NCBI RefSeq assembly: GCF_001653135.1
Contig: NZ_BDDS01000008.1
Coordinates: 1-64,000, forward strand
Length of the DNA: 64,000 bases
Reading direction: 5' to 3'
Source: Pseudoalteromonas neustonica
GTDB taxonomy: Bacteria; Pseudomonadota; Gammaproteobacteria; Enterobacterales; Alteromonadaceae
A program made the translations under genes and the position numbers. Below the pieces are notes generated by a model, which saw nothing but the letters and a program-made list of their open reading frames with translations, did no database searches and was not told where the DNA came from. Below are positions 20,235-28,444 of the stretch, piece after piece (the first letter of the stretch is position 1; the number at the start of each line of letters is the position of its first letter).

Positions 20235-22691
20235 ATGACACTCATATTTACACTTGGTTTAATCGTGCTGCTTAGCATTGCGAGTTACCACAGAGCGAGC
20301 TGGAATACTGCCCTTGGCGTTTCTATCGCAACACTTGTCATTGGTACCTTTGCAGGTGCGTTTGGCGCAATTAGCTGGTTGATCTTTTTGATCATCGCAG
20401 TGCCATTATCTGTTACTGGCATTCGTCAGCAATATATTATTAAACCTGTTTTTGCCATGTTCAAAAAAGTAACCCCTACAATGTCTGAAACTGAAAAGTC
20501 AGCCATTGATGCAGGTACTACATGGTGGGAAGCCGATCTTTTTTGCGGTCGCCCAGACTGGGATAAGTTACACCAATATCCAATGCCAAAACTAACTATC
20601 GAAGAGCAAGCCTTTATCGATGGCCCAGTTGAAGTGGTATGTGGCATGTTGGACGATTGGGAAGCAACTCACGAGTTAACCGACTTACCGCAAGATGTAT
20701 GGCAATACCTTAAAGATAATAAATTCTTTGCCATGATCATCAAAAAAGAATATGGCGGTTTACAATTTTCTGCGTTTGCACAGTCATGTGTATTACAAAA
20801 GCTAACCAGTAAATCGACTCTACTTTCGTCTATTGTTGGTGTCCCTAATTCATTAGGCCCAGGCGAGTTATTACAGCACTATGGTACAAAAGAACAAAAA
20901 GATCATTACTTACCACGTCTTGCAAGTGGTAAAGAGATCCCATGTTTTGCCCTAACGTCACCAGAAGCCGGCTCTGATGCCAGTGCAATTCCAGATTATG
21001 GCGTTGTCTGTAAAGGTATGTGGGAAGGCGAGGAAGTCATTGGCTTGAGCTTAACGTGGAATAAACGTTATATCACCCTTGCGCCTGTTGCGACAGTACT
21101 TGGGCTTGCATTTAAAATGCAAGATCCCGACGGTTTATTAGGCGACACTAAAGATTTAGGCATTACCTGTGCATTGATCCCAACGGATATGCCGGGTGTT
21201 GAAATTGGCCGTCGCCACTTTCCACTGAACGTGCCGTTTCAAAATGGCCCGACTCAAGGCAAAGACATTTTTGTACCGCTTGATTACATTATTGGTGGCC
21301 CAGAAATGGCAGGCCAAGGCTGGCGTATGCTCGTTGAGTGTTTATCGGTTGGCCGTGCAATTACATTACCATCAAACTCAACCGGTGGTATTAAAACAAT
21401 TGCGCTTGCCAGTGGCGCTTATAGTCGTATTCGTCGTCAATTCCGTTTACCTATTGGCCAAATGGAAGGTGTTGAAGAGTCACTTGCTAAACTTGCAGGA
21501 TATGCGTACAGCTCCGATGCTGCCGTTAGCATGTCTACCGGTGCTGTTGATTTAGGTGAAAAACCATCGGTTGTATCTGCAATCATTAAATACCATTTAA
21601 CCGAACAAATGCGTGACTCTACCAACTATGCGATGGATGTTCACGGCGGTAAAGGTATTATGCTTGGGCCAAATAACTATTTAGGTCGTGGCTATCAAGG
21701 TGCACCGATTGCCATTACCGTTGAAGGTGCAAATATCTTGACCCGTAATATGATTATTTATGGTCAAGGGGCTATCCGCTGTCACCCATTTGTTCTGACT
21801 GAATTGGGTGCCTGCGCAATTGAAGATCGTGAAGAAGCACTTGCGGTATTTGATAAAGCATTAATGGGTCATATTGGCTTTACACTGTCTAACCTAGTAC
21901 GTACTAAGTGGATGACCTTTACTGGTGCACGCTTTGCAACTACACCATTTAAAGACGAAACAGCTGAGTTTTATCGTACCGCGTCACGCTTTAGTGCATC
22001 ACTTGCACTAATGTCTGATATCAGTATGGCTGTATTTGGTGGCTCATTAAAACGTAAAGAACGTATCTCTGCTCGTTTAGGTGATTTACTTAGTTACTTA
22101 TATTTAGTGTCTGCAACGCTTAAACGTTATAACGACGAAGGCCGTAAAAAAGAAGACTTACCGCTTGTACAATGGAGCTGTCAAGATCATCTTTACCACT
22201 GCCAACGTGCGCTGGCTGATTTAATTAATAACATGCCATCTGCCCCGCTACGCGCGGCACTTAAGCTTCTGTTATTCCCGTTTGGTCGCCCGGTTCGTAA
22301 ACCTACCGACAAACTGGAGCATAAATTGGCACAAATACTCCAAGTACCAAGCGAAACGCGTAATCGTTTAGCAAGCTACGTATACTTGAAAAATGAGCCG
22401 CTTAACTTAGTAGGGCGTCAAGAACAAACGCTTAAAGACGTACTTGCAGTTGAGCCGTTATTTGACAAAGTATGTCGTGAAAAAGGCCTTAAACTGCCAT
22501 TCTTCCAACTTGATAAAGTTGCACAAATGGGACTTGAAGCCGGTATTTTAACGCAAGCCGAAGCTGACAAGCTGGCAAGCGTTGAAAAAGCGCGCTTAGA
22601 TGTTATTAACGTTGATGACTTTGACCCTGCTGATTTACTTGCAGGTAAAGCGGCACGTAACAGTGCCGCTAAAAAAGCAGATGCTGCTTAA
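20235..22691 (+). CDS. fadE: Acyl-CoA dehydrogenase FadE
   Basis: 818 residues, close to E. coli FadE (814). Two N-terminal membrane segments (about 3-20 and 34-58) are followed by the acyl-CoA dehydrogenase domain: FALTSPEAGSDASAIPDYG for substrate and FAD contacts, and DVHGGKGIMLGPNNYLGRGY, then ITVEGANILTRNMIIYGQGA, in the C-terminal helical part. It catalyses the first, FAD-dependent step of fatty acid beta-oxidation at the inner membrane. The start has an AAGGAT Shine-Dalgarno, and a FadR-type operator precedes it. It is a single-gene unit and the first host gene after the prophage. No anomaly. Confidence 0.96.
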   Translation: MTLIFTLGLIVLLSIASYHRASWNTALGVSIATLVIGTFAGAFGAISWLIFLIIAVPLSVTGIRQQYIIKPVFAMFKKVTPTMSETEKSAIDAGTTWWEADLFCGRPDWDKLHQYPMPKLTIEEQAFIDGPVEVVCGMLDDWEATHELTDLPQDVWQYLKDNKFFAMIIKKEYGGLQFSAFAQSCVLQKLTSKSTLLSSIVGVPNSLGPGELLQHYGTKEQKDHYLPRLASGKEIPCFALTSPEAGSDASAIPDYGVVCKGMWEGEEVIGLSLTWNKRYITLAPVATVLGLAFKMQDPDGLLGDTKDLGITCALIPTDMPGVEIGRRHFPLNVPFQNGPTQGKDIFVPLDYIIGGPEMAGQGWRMLVECLSVGRAITLPSNSTGGIKTIALASGAYSRIRRQFRLPIGQMEGVEESLAKLAGYAYSSDAAVSMSTGAVDLGEKPSVVSAIIKYHLTEQMRDSTNYAMDVHGGKGIMLGPNNYLGRGYQGAPIAITVEGANILTRNMIIYGQGAIRCHPFVLTELGACAIEDREEALAVFDKALMGHIGFTLSNLVRTKWMTFTGARFATTPFKDETAEFYRTASRFSASLALMSDISMAVFGGSLKRKERISARLGDLLSYLYLVSATLKRYNDEGRKKEDLPLVQWSCQDHLYHCQRALADLINNMPSAPLRAALKLLLFPFGRPVRKPTDKLEHKLAQILQVPSETRNRLASYVYLKNEPLNLVGRQEQTLKDVLAVEPLFDKVCREKGLKLPFFQLDKVAQMGLEAGILTQAEADKLASVEKARLDVINVDDFDPADLLAGKAARNSAAKKADAA

Positions 22692-22700
22692 CCTTTTAAA

Positions 22701-23810
22701 TTAAAAAGCAAGTAGTAACGCAGTTACACATATCCAAACCAGCGCATAATGCGCTGGTTTTTTTTTCGCTGCAAAGAGCTGCAAGCCACACCATATTAAA
22801 CTCATAATCAGCAATACATAATTTTCTTGCTTAGATAAAGCCATAAACCCAGCCAGCGCTATGCTAAAAAATATCATGCCAGGAACGAACTGGCTTATAA
22901 AGAAACGCCTTGCTTGGTTATTCGCTTTAAAAAATAGCTGGTACTTTTCATGCAGTTTACCGCAATCAAATTGCAAAGAACTGGTAAATAACACAATAAA
23001 AGCCAGAGCTAGAATAGTGAATATCTCCGCTAAATCAGGCCGCTCATGCAATAATGTACTTGATGACATAAATACACACAGTAAAAGCGCACATCGCCAT
23101 ACTAAAACCCATGTATGGTTAACAAAGAACATCACCCAAAAGCTCAGTAATGAACTGACAGATAACCGAGCTCCTAGCGCTACCTGAGGGATAAATAAAC
23201 TCAACGTAAATAGTAAAACAAACCCGAGATGATAAATCAGTGGCTGTATTTCAACAGGAACACATACTAAAATAGCACTCAATAAAAAACCGATCGTCAA
23301 TGCCCGAGAGTTATATAAGCATAAAATCCCTAAACCAAATTGTAGCGACATAAACAGTATGAAGTGCGGGGCTTTTAACCACTGTGTAAGGGTTAAATCA
23401 AACGCAATAACCGCGCTTGCTACCAACCACCCATTACTTAATAGTAATAACTTAATATCCATTAACTTAAGCCAGCCAGGCTTTACAATCGTTCGCTGAA
23501 ATAGCCGTTGTTGACTATTTTTAATAGCGGATTTCATCGCACTAAGCATCACACTTTGCAATAGTAAGTACAGCCACGCCATTTGTGCACCGTGTTGCGG
23601 CGCATCAGCACTGTCGATGATTTTGCCCAGTCCTAAAAATAGTAGCAGTATCATACCAAGCATGGCCGATCCCAACACCACAAAAAATAATAAGCCAAAA
23701 TTTTTAAGTTGCACTAACAATTGCGCAAGTTCATTTTTATAGGCCTGATAGCGATAATCCATAAATGCGTGATATTGAGTAATTGTTTGCTTAATAGTTA
23801 TGCTACTCAT
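22701..23810 (-). CDS. ABC transporter membrane subunit (unknown substrate)
   Basis: 369 residues from an ATG at 23810 that overlaps the ATPase stop by four bases; a GTG four codons upstream is less likely. There are about ten hydrophobic segments, no substrate-binding domain and no clear family signature. Genetic pairing with the ATPase makes it its permease. The end overlaps the region of the fadE terminator. Export of a small compound or peptide is possible but not shown. Confidence 0.7.
   Translation of the reverse strand: MSSITIKQTITQYHAFMDYRYQAYKNELAQLLVQLKNFGLLFFVVLGSAMLGMILLLFLGLGKIIDSADAPQHGAQMAWLYLLLQSVMLSAMKSAIKNSQQRLFQRTIVKPGWLKLMDIKLLLLSNGWLVASAVIAFDLTLTQWLKAPHFILFMSLQFGLGILCLYNSRALTIGFLLSAILVCVPVEIQPLIYHLGFVLLFTLSLFIPQVALGARLSVSSLLSFWVMFFVNHTWVLVWRCALLLCVFMSSSTLLHERPDLAEIFTILALAFIVLFTSSLQFDCGKLHEKYQLFFKANNQARRFFISQFVPGMIFFSIALAGFMALSKQENYVLLIMSLIWCGLQLFAAKKKPAHYALVWICVTALLLAF
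22736..22767 (+). terminator. fadE terminator inside the 3' end of the convergent permease gene
   Basis: AAACCAGCGCA and TGCGCTGGTTT form an 11-bp stem with a short loop and are followed by a run of T. The terminator for fadE is thus encoded within the last codons of the permease gene. Confidence 0.8.
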
Positions 23811-24397
23811 AAAGACATACACTCAAAGCCATGTTCGATAAACACTTCGGGTTCATGGCAGGTAATAATTATTTGCCCATCTGGTTTATCGAGTAAATAA
23901 TCATCAAGTAAAGTTAATAAATAATGGATACTCGTTTGGTCAAGCGCTGCACTGGGCTCATCGAGTAATAAATAAGGTGCGCCACGCATTAAAGCCAATA
24001 TCAACTGACATTTTTTTTGGTTACCCGATGACAACACATCAAAGCGAGTATTTAAAAATTCATTGAAGTTAAAACCGCTAATAAGTGCTGAAGGCCAATC
24101 ACACCTCAGTGCACTCACAGATAAATTAATAATCTGTTTAGCTGTTAAAAAGTCAGGTAACGCAATTCTGTCACTGGCGATCGCAACCTGATTATGAGGG
24201 TCATTGAGCGTATTTCCGGAAAATAAAAACTCACCACTTTGCCTGCCTTCAAGCCCCGCTAACATCATCAGTAGCGTGGTTTTACCTTGTCCATTAGGTG
24301 CTTCAATACACACTCGTGGGGCTGTAAATGTAATGCTGTAGTCACTATATAGCGCGTTGGTTGTAAATTGTTTATTTAAGCCAATGACTTCAATCAT
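23807..24397 (-). CDS. ABC transporter ATP-binding subunit
   Basis: 196 residues with all ABC motifs: Walker A APNGQGKTTLL (about 33-43), signature LSSGNQKKCQ, Walker B YLLLDEPSAALD and the H-loop ITCHEPE. It is short, about the size of CcmA-like or YbbA-like half ATPases. The stop overlaps the start of the permease gene, so the two form a two-gene export-type unit. The substrate is unknown. The start ATG is preceded by AAAGGA. Confidence 0.88.
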   Translation of the reverse strand: MIEVIGLNKQFTTNALYSDYSITFTAPRVCIEAPNGQGKTTLLMMLAGLEGRQSGEFLFSGNTLNDPHNQVAIASDRIALPDFLTAKQIINLSVSALRCDWPSALISGFNFNEFLNTRFDVLSSGNQKKCQLILALMRGAPYLLLDEPSAALDQTSIHYLLTLLDDYLLDKPDGQIIITCHEPEVFIEHGFECMSL

Positions 24398-24560
24398 AAA
24401 TAGTTCCTTTTGTATGAGTAAGCATTATATCGCTAGCCGTATTTAAAACGATACAACCTTTGTAACACTTTGTTGCAGTTAACAATCATTAATCACTTGC
24501 GTTTAAAAAGTGTTCAGGTAAGACTAAAAACGTCATAACAATAAATCAAGGAATGTAACC

Positions 24561-26486
24561 ATGAAACAATCTTTAAAATTCGCAACGGTTGCCTGTGCAA
24601 TAACACTTGCATTGGGCGGGTGTAGTCAATCGACTCCATCAAATAGCGCCGTAAGTACACAAGCTCCGCAAGTTCAATCTATTAAAACGTATAATGCTGA
24701 CACCTTTTTTGATACGACTTCAATCAGGGGCAATAGTTTTTCCTCAACAGGCGACAAAATTTTAGTTAGTAGTGATGAAAGTGGTATTTATAGCCTATAC
24801 GAAGTAAACGCTACAACTGGCGATAAAACCCGTTTAACTAATTTTGAAGACAGCACCTACCCTGTGCGTTACTTCCCAAATGATGATCGGGTATTATTTA
24901 CCAAAGATTCAGGCGGTAACGAACGCTACCACGTGTACGTACGCGAAGCTGATGGCACAGTCAAAGATTTAACGCCAGGGGATGAAACCCGCGCAAGTTT
25001 TGCAGGTTTTACTAAAGATGGCAGCCAATTTTTTATCACCAGTAATAAACGCGACGCGAAGTTTATGGACTTGTACCGCGTTGATAGCAAAACATATAAA
25101 ATAACGCCTGTTTATCAAAACACATTAGGCCTAAACGTAGGTGCAATTAGCCCCGACGGTCGCTATATCGCTTTATCTAAAAGTAATACCAATAAAGACA
25201 GCGATACCTTTATTCTTGATACCTATAAAAAGTCACTCAAACCGCAATTAATTTCAAAGCATGACACACCAGCACAGTACAGCCCTGACACCTTCTCTGT
25301 TGACAGCAAATATTTATATTACTCAACAGACGCTAAAGGTGAGTTTTCACAGGTATGGCGTTATGACTTAGCCACCGGTGAACATAGCGCTGCATTAAAA
25401 GATGATTGGGATGTGAGTTTTATTTATTTCTCTAAATCAGGCCGTTATCAAGTAAGTGGTGTAAATGCTGACGCGAGCACCAAAGTAACCGTGATCGATA
25501 CCCAAACAGGCAAAGAAATTGCGATGCCGACATTACCCGCAGGCAACTTGCGCAGCGTTAACTTTTCAAGCGATGAAAAAACGATGGCGTTTTATCTAAA
25601 CTCAGATACGTCGCCAAGTAATTTATTTGTGTGGCAAGTTGGCAGCAATCAAGCAAAACAGCTTACAAATACGCTAAGTAAAGAAATTAACCAAAACGAC
25701 TTAGTTGAAAGCACAATCGTTCGCTTTAAAAGTTTTGATGGCCTTGAAATACCTGGCGTTTTATACAAACCAAAACAAGCAAGCAGCACAAACAAAGTTC
25801 CTGCGCTTATTTGGGTGCACGGCGGACCAGGTGGGCAAAGCCGCACCGGTTACAGTGCTATGCAGCAACATTTAGTGAATCATGGTTACGCCATTTTTGC
25901 CGTTAATAACCGTGGCAGCTCAGGCTATGGTAAAACATTTTTCCACCTAGATGATAAAAAACACGGCACCGACGACTTACAAGATATTGTATTTGGTAAG
26001 CAGCACTTACAAGGTCTGGATTGGGTTGATGCTGATAGAATCGGTATTATGGGCGGCAGCTATGGCGGCTTTATGACCGCAGCAGCACTGGCTTTTGAAC
26101 CGGAAGAATTTAAAGTCGGCATTAATATTTTTGGCGTTACAAACTGGGTACGTACCCTAAATTCTATTCCGCCTTGGTGGGAAAGCTTTAAAAAGTCACT
26201 GTACGATGAAATGGGCGATCCAGCGACTGACGGTGAACGTCATCGTGCTATTTCGCCATTATTTCACGCTAAGAATATCACCAAACCATTGATGGTTATT
26301 CAAGGTGCGAACGATCCTCGCGTTTTACAAGTAGAAAGTGATGAACTGGTTGCTGCGGTAAAAGCCAATGGCGTACCCGTAGAATATGTGTTGTTTGATG
26401 ATGAAGGCCATGGTTTTAGTAAAAAAGAAAACCGTATTACGGCTTCTAACGCTTACTTAAACTTTTTAGATACCTATTTAAAATAG
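24561..26486 (+). CDS. S9-family peptidase lipoprotein (prolyl oligopeptidase type)
   Basis: 641 residues. The N-terminus MKQSLKFATVACAITLALGG followed by C is a lipoprotein signal with lipobox LGGC. Residues about 50-370 are a WD-like beta-propeller (repeated DG and YxxS segments) and about 385-640 the alpha/beta-hydrolase domain with catalytic Ser in IMGGSYGGFM (near 500), Asp in GANDPRV (near 583) and His in DEGHGF (near 615). It would cleave peptides at the cell envelope. The start has an AAGGAA Shine-Dalgarno. It is monocistronic, with a terminator after it. Substrate specificity among dipeptidyl- or acylaminoacyl-peptidases is not determined. Confidence 0.92.
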   Translation: MKQSLKFATVACAITLALGGCSQSTPSNSAVSTQAPQVQSIKTYNADTFFDTTSIRGNSFSSTGDKILVSSDESGIYSLYEVNATTGDKTRLTNFEDSTYPVRYFPNDDRVLFTKDSGGNERYHVYVREADGTVKDLTPGDETRASFAGFTKDGSQFFITSNKRDAKFMDLYRVDSKTYKITPVYQNTLGLNVGAISPDGRYIALSKSNTNKDSDTFILDTYKKSLKPQLISKHDTPAQYSPDTFSVDSKYLYYSTDAKGEFSQVWRYDLATGEHSAALKDDWDVSFIYFSKSGRYQVSGVNADASTKVTVIDTQTGKEIAMPTLPAGNLRSVNFSSDEKTMAFYLNSDTSPSNLFVWQVGSNQAKQLTNTLSKEINQNDLVESTIVRFKSFDGLEIPGVLYKPKQASSTNKVPALIWVHGGPGGQSRTGYSAMQQHLVNHGYAIFAVNNRGSSGYGKTFFHLDDKKHGTDDLQDIVFGKQHLQGLDWVDADRIGIMGGSYGGFMTAAALAFEPEEFKVGINIFGVTNWVRTLNSIPPWWESFKKSLYDEMGDPATDGERHRAISPLFHAKNITKPLMVIQGANDPRVLQVESDELVAAVKANGVPVEYVLFDDEGHGFSKKENRITASNAYLNFLDTYLK

Positions 26487-26490
26487 CGCG

Positions 26491-26514
26491 TTAGCCCATA
26501 CAAGTATGGGCTAA
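26491..26514. terminator. Terminator after the S9 peptidase
   Basis: TTAGCCCATAC and GTATGGGCTAA form an 11-bp stem around two bases. T-runs are short, so it may work in both directions between the convergent peptidase and HTH genes. Confidence 0.65.
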
Positions 26515-26554
26515 ATTTAAAATAAAGGCTGTGTGCTTGTTAGCATGCAGCTTT

Positions 26555-27274
26555 TTATTGGTGGCGTGTTAACTTTGGTTCAAATAACGCAAGCGCTAAA
26601 CCAAACACAACTGCAAATAGTCCAATAAATTCAAGCCAGCTATTACCTGCATGTGAGATGAAGCGTGGGATAGCATCTGTTGTGTAAACACGTTTACCAC
26701 TAGTCACTTCTTCAACAAATGATTCGCCAATATACTCATCCATTAATTTAAAAAGCTCAACACGCCTAGCAAGCATCTCTTTAAGTTTTTCTGCACGCTT
26801 TTCAGCACTGGGATCTATTATATAATTTTTCCAATGATTGAAAACATTGAGTGGTTCATCAGCTTTAATAATTCCAATAGAGCGATACTCATAAAAGCGT
26901 TCATTAAACACATAATTTTTATGACCTACATAAAATAATGCACAACCAAACGAAATTAAAAACATGACTAAATAAATCAGTGTTCGTTGTTTAACTGAAG
27001 TATTAACAGCTTGTTTTTTAAGCCACTGTTCAACATCTGCTATTTGTATTAACCTCGCTTTATCATGACTAGCTGCAAGCGGTTTCATAAATTCATCAAT
27101 AGAGATATCTAATGCCAAAAGCAAAGATCTGAAAATGTCGTTAGAAGGAATTGATTTATCATTTTCTAGTTTTGATAAGTAACTTTGCTCTATACCCACT
27201 TGCTCTGCAAATTCAGGTTGGCTCAATTTTTTATTATTTCTTAACTGCTTTAGTTGTTGACCTAATGTGCTCAT
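26555..27274 (-). CDS. Membrane-anchored XRE-family HTH regulator
   Basis: 239 residues. Residues 1-65 are a typical XRE HTH (LGQQLKQLRNNKKLSQPEFA, then YLSKLENDKSIPS). Two transmembrane helices follow at about 100-122 (TLIYLVMFLISFGCALFYVG) and 213-233, enclosing a periplasmic segment of about 90 residues. Such HTH-TM proteins can sense envelope signals, but no ligand is evident. It is convergent with the S9 peptidase and next to a heptamer tandem repeat. The gene it regulates is unknown. Confidence 0.82.
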   Translation of the reverse strand: MSTLGQQLKQLRNNKKLSQPEFAEQVGIEQSYLSKLENDKSIPSNDIFRSLLLALDISIDEFMKPLAASHDKARLIQIADVEQWLKKQAVNTSVKQRTLIYLVMFLISFGCALFYVGHKNYVFNERFYEYRSIGIIKADEPLNVFNHWKNYIIDPSAEKRAEKLKEMLARRVELFKLMDEYIGESFVEEVTSGKRVYTTDAIPRFISHAGNSWLEFIGLFAVVFGLALALFEPKLTRHQ

Positions 27275-27388
27275 CTTAGTGCTTCCTTTTTAAAGTGAGA
27301 CTAGATTCTTAGCTATTCATACAGATATAAGAAGCTGAATAATGAAGAATAATAAGGAATATTAACAGGTTAGTATAAAAGAGTCGAT

Positions 27389-27515
27389 CTGATAGCTGAT
27401 AGCTGATAGCTGATAGCTGATAGCTGATAGCTGATAGCTGATAGCTGATAGCTGATAGCTGATAGCTGATAGCTGATAGCTGATAGCTGATAGCTGATAG
27501 CTGATAGCTGATAGC
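27389..27515. repeat. Heptamer tandem repeat (TGATAGC), about 18 copies
   Basis: The 7-bp unit TGATAGC is repeated perfectly about 17-18 times between the HTH regulator and the tRNA-Asp array. Copy number probably varies between strains by slippage. Each unit pair contains an AGCT palindrome. A frame translated from it (a repeated SAISYQL) is not a gene. Confidence 0.95.
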
Positions 27516-27581
27516 CAAAGTATGTTTTATTAAAAGATTTATACAAGGATTTTATAAACTTGTTATTGAGGAAATAACAAG

Positions 27582-27658
27582 TGGCGGAGTGGACGGGACT
27601 CGAACCCGCGACCCCCGGCGTGACAGGCCGGTATTCTAACCAACTGAACTACCACTCC
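27582..27658 (-). tRNA. tRNA-Asp (GTC), copy 7 in transcription order
   Basis: 77 bases including an encoded CCA; cloverleaf with GGAGTGG/CCACTCC acceptor stem, anticodon GTC in CCTGTCACG, and GGTTCGAGTCC T-loop. All seven copies are identical in sequence. Confidence 0.97.
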
Positions 27659-27712
27659 GCAGTGGTATGTGCATGGGGTAATGCACTTACTAATTTTATT
27701 CATGATATCAAG

Positions 27713-27789
27713 TGGCGGAGTGGACGGGACTCGAACCCGCGACCCCCGGCGTGACAGGCCGGTATTCTAACCAACTGAACTACCACTCC
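27713..27789 (-). tRNA. tRNA-Asp (GTC), copy 6
   Basis: Same 77-base sequence with anticodon GTC and encoded CCA; the spacer to the neighbouring copy is 54 bases. Confidence 0.97.
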
Positions 27790-27826
27790 GCAGAGATATC
27801 ATTATACTTGTTATTACTTAATTTGT

Positions 27827-27903
27827 TGGCGGAGTGGACGGGACTCGAACCCGCGACCCCCGGCGTGACAGGCCGGTATTCTAACCAACTGAACTACCAC
27901 TCC
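27827..27903 (-). tRNA. tRNA-Asp (GTC), copy 5
   Basis: Same 77-base sequence with anticodon GTC and encoded CCA. Confidence 0.97.
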
Positions 27904-27941
27904 AGCATACAAATTTTGTAATATAACATTGTTTAAATAGT

Positions 27942-28018
27942 TGGCGGAGTGGACGGGACTCGAACCCGCGACCCCCGGCGTGACAGGCCGGTATTCTAAC
28001 CAACTGAACTACCACTCC
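27942..28018 (-). tRNA. tRNA-Asp (GTC), copy 4
   Basis: Same 77-base sequence with anticodon GTC and encoded CCA. Confidence 0.97.
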
Positions 28019-28048
28019 AGCGCATATTTAAACTGTTATTTTTCTTAT

Positions 28049-28125
28049 TGGCGGAGTGGACGGGACTCGAACCCGCGACCCCCGGCGTGACAGGCCGGTA
28101 TTCTAACCAACTGAACTACCACTCC
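28049..28125 (-). tRNA. tRNA-Asp (GTC), copy 3
   Basis: Same 77-base sequence with anticodon GTC and encoded CCA; the spacer here is about 30 bases. Confidence 0.97.
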
Positions 28126-28166
28126 ATAATAAGAATATGTTTTACAACCATATGTTGTGTAAGCGT

Positions 28167-28243
28167 TGGCGGAGTGGACGGGACTCGAACCCGCGACCCC
28201 CGGCGTGACAGGCCGGTATTCTAACCAACTGAACTACCACTCC
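28167..28243 (-). tRNA. tRNA-Asp (GTC), copy 2
   Basis: Same 77-base sequence with anticodon GTC and encoded CCA. Confidence 0.97.
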
Positions 28244-28269
28244 AGCTTTACTTACAAGTTTTCGAAAAT

Positions 28270-28346
28270 TGGCGGAGTGGACGGGACTCGAACCCGCGAC
28301 CCCCGGCGTGACAGGCCGGTATTCTAACCAACTGAACTACCACTCC
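28270..28346 (-). tRNA. tRNA-Asp (GTC), copy 1 (promoter-proximal)
   Basis: Same 77-base sequence with anticodon GTC and encoded CCA. It is the first copy after the array promoter. Confidence 0.97.
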
Positions 28347-28388
28347 TTATTTTCGTTGCTGTCTAGGTCTCCCTTGGCAGCGGCGTGA

Positions 28389-28417
28389 ATAATACGAACC
28401 AACACCTATTTCGTCAA
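28389..28417 (-). promoter_or_regulatory. Promoter of the tRNA-Asp array
   Basis: On the minus strand TTGACG (28412-28417), 17 bp, TATTAT (28389-28394), then a GC-rich discriminator TCACGCCGCTGCC, typical of growth-rate and stringently controlled stable-RNA promoters. Confidence 0.75.
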
Positions 28418-28444
28418 GGGCTTTTTTGTTTTTTTACAGCCTTT

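Noticed and set aside
27309-27518. Minus-strand frame with repeated SAISYQL
   Set aside because: It is only the translation of the heptamer tandem repeat, in which no stop can occur in this frame.
27712-27921. Plus-strand frame across two tRNA genes
   Set aside because: It is the antisense translation of tRNA-Asp sequences (EWTGLEPATPGVTGRYSNQL), a well-known false gene.
27582-28346. Regular repeat-spacer array that resembles a CRISPR
   Set aside because: The 77-base repeats fold as tRNA-Asp, are too long for CRISPR repeats, and no cas gene is present.
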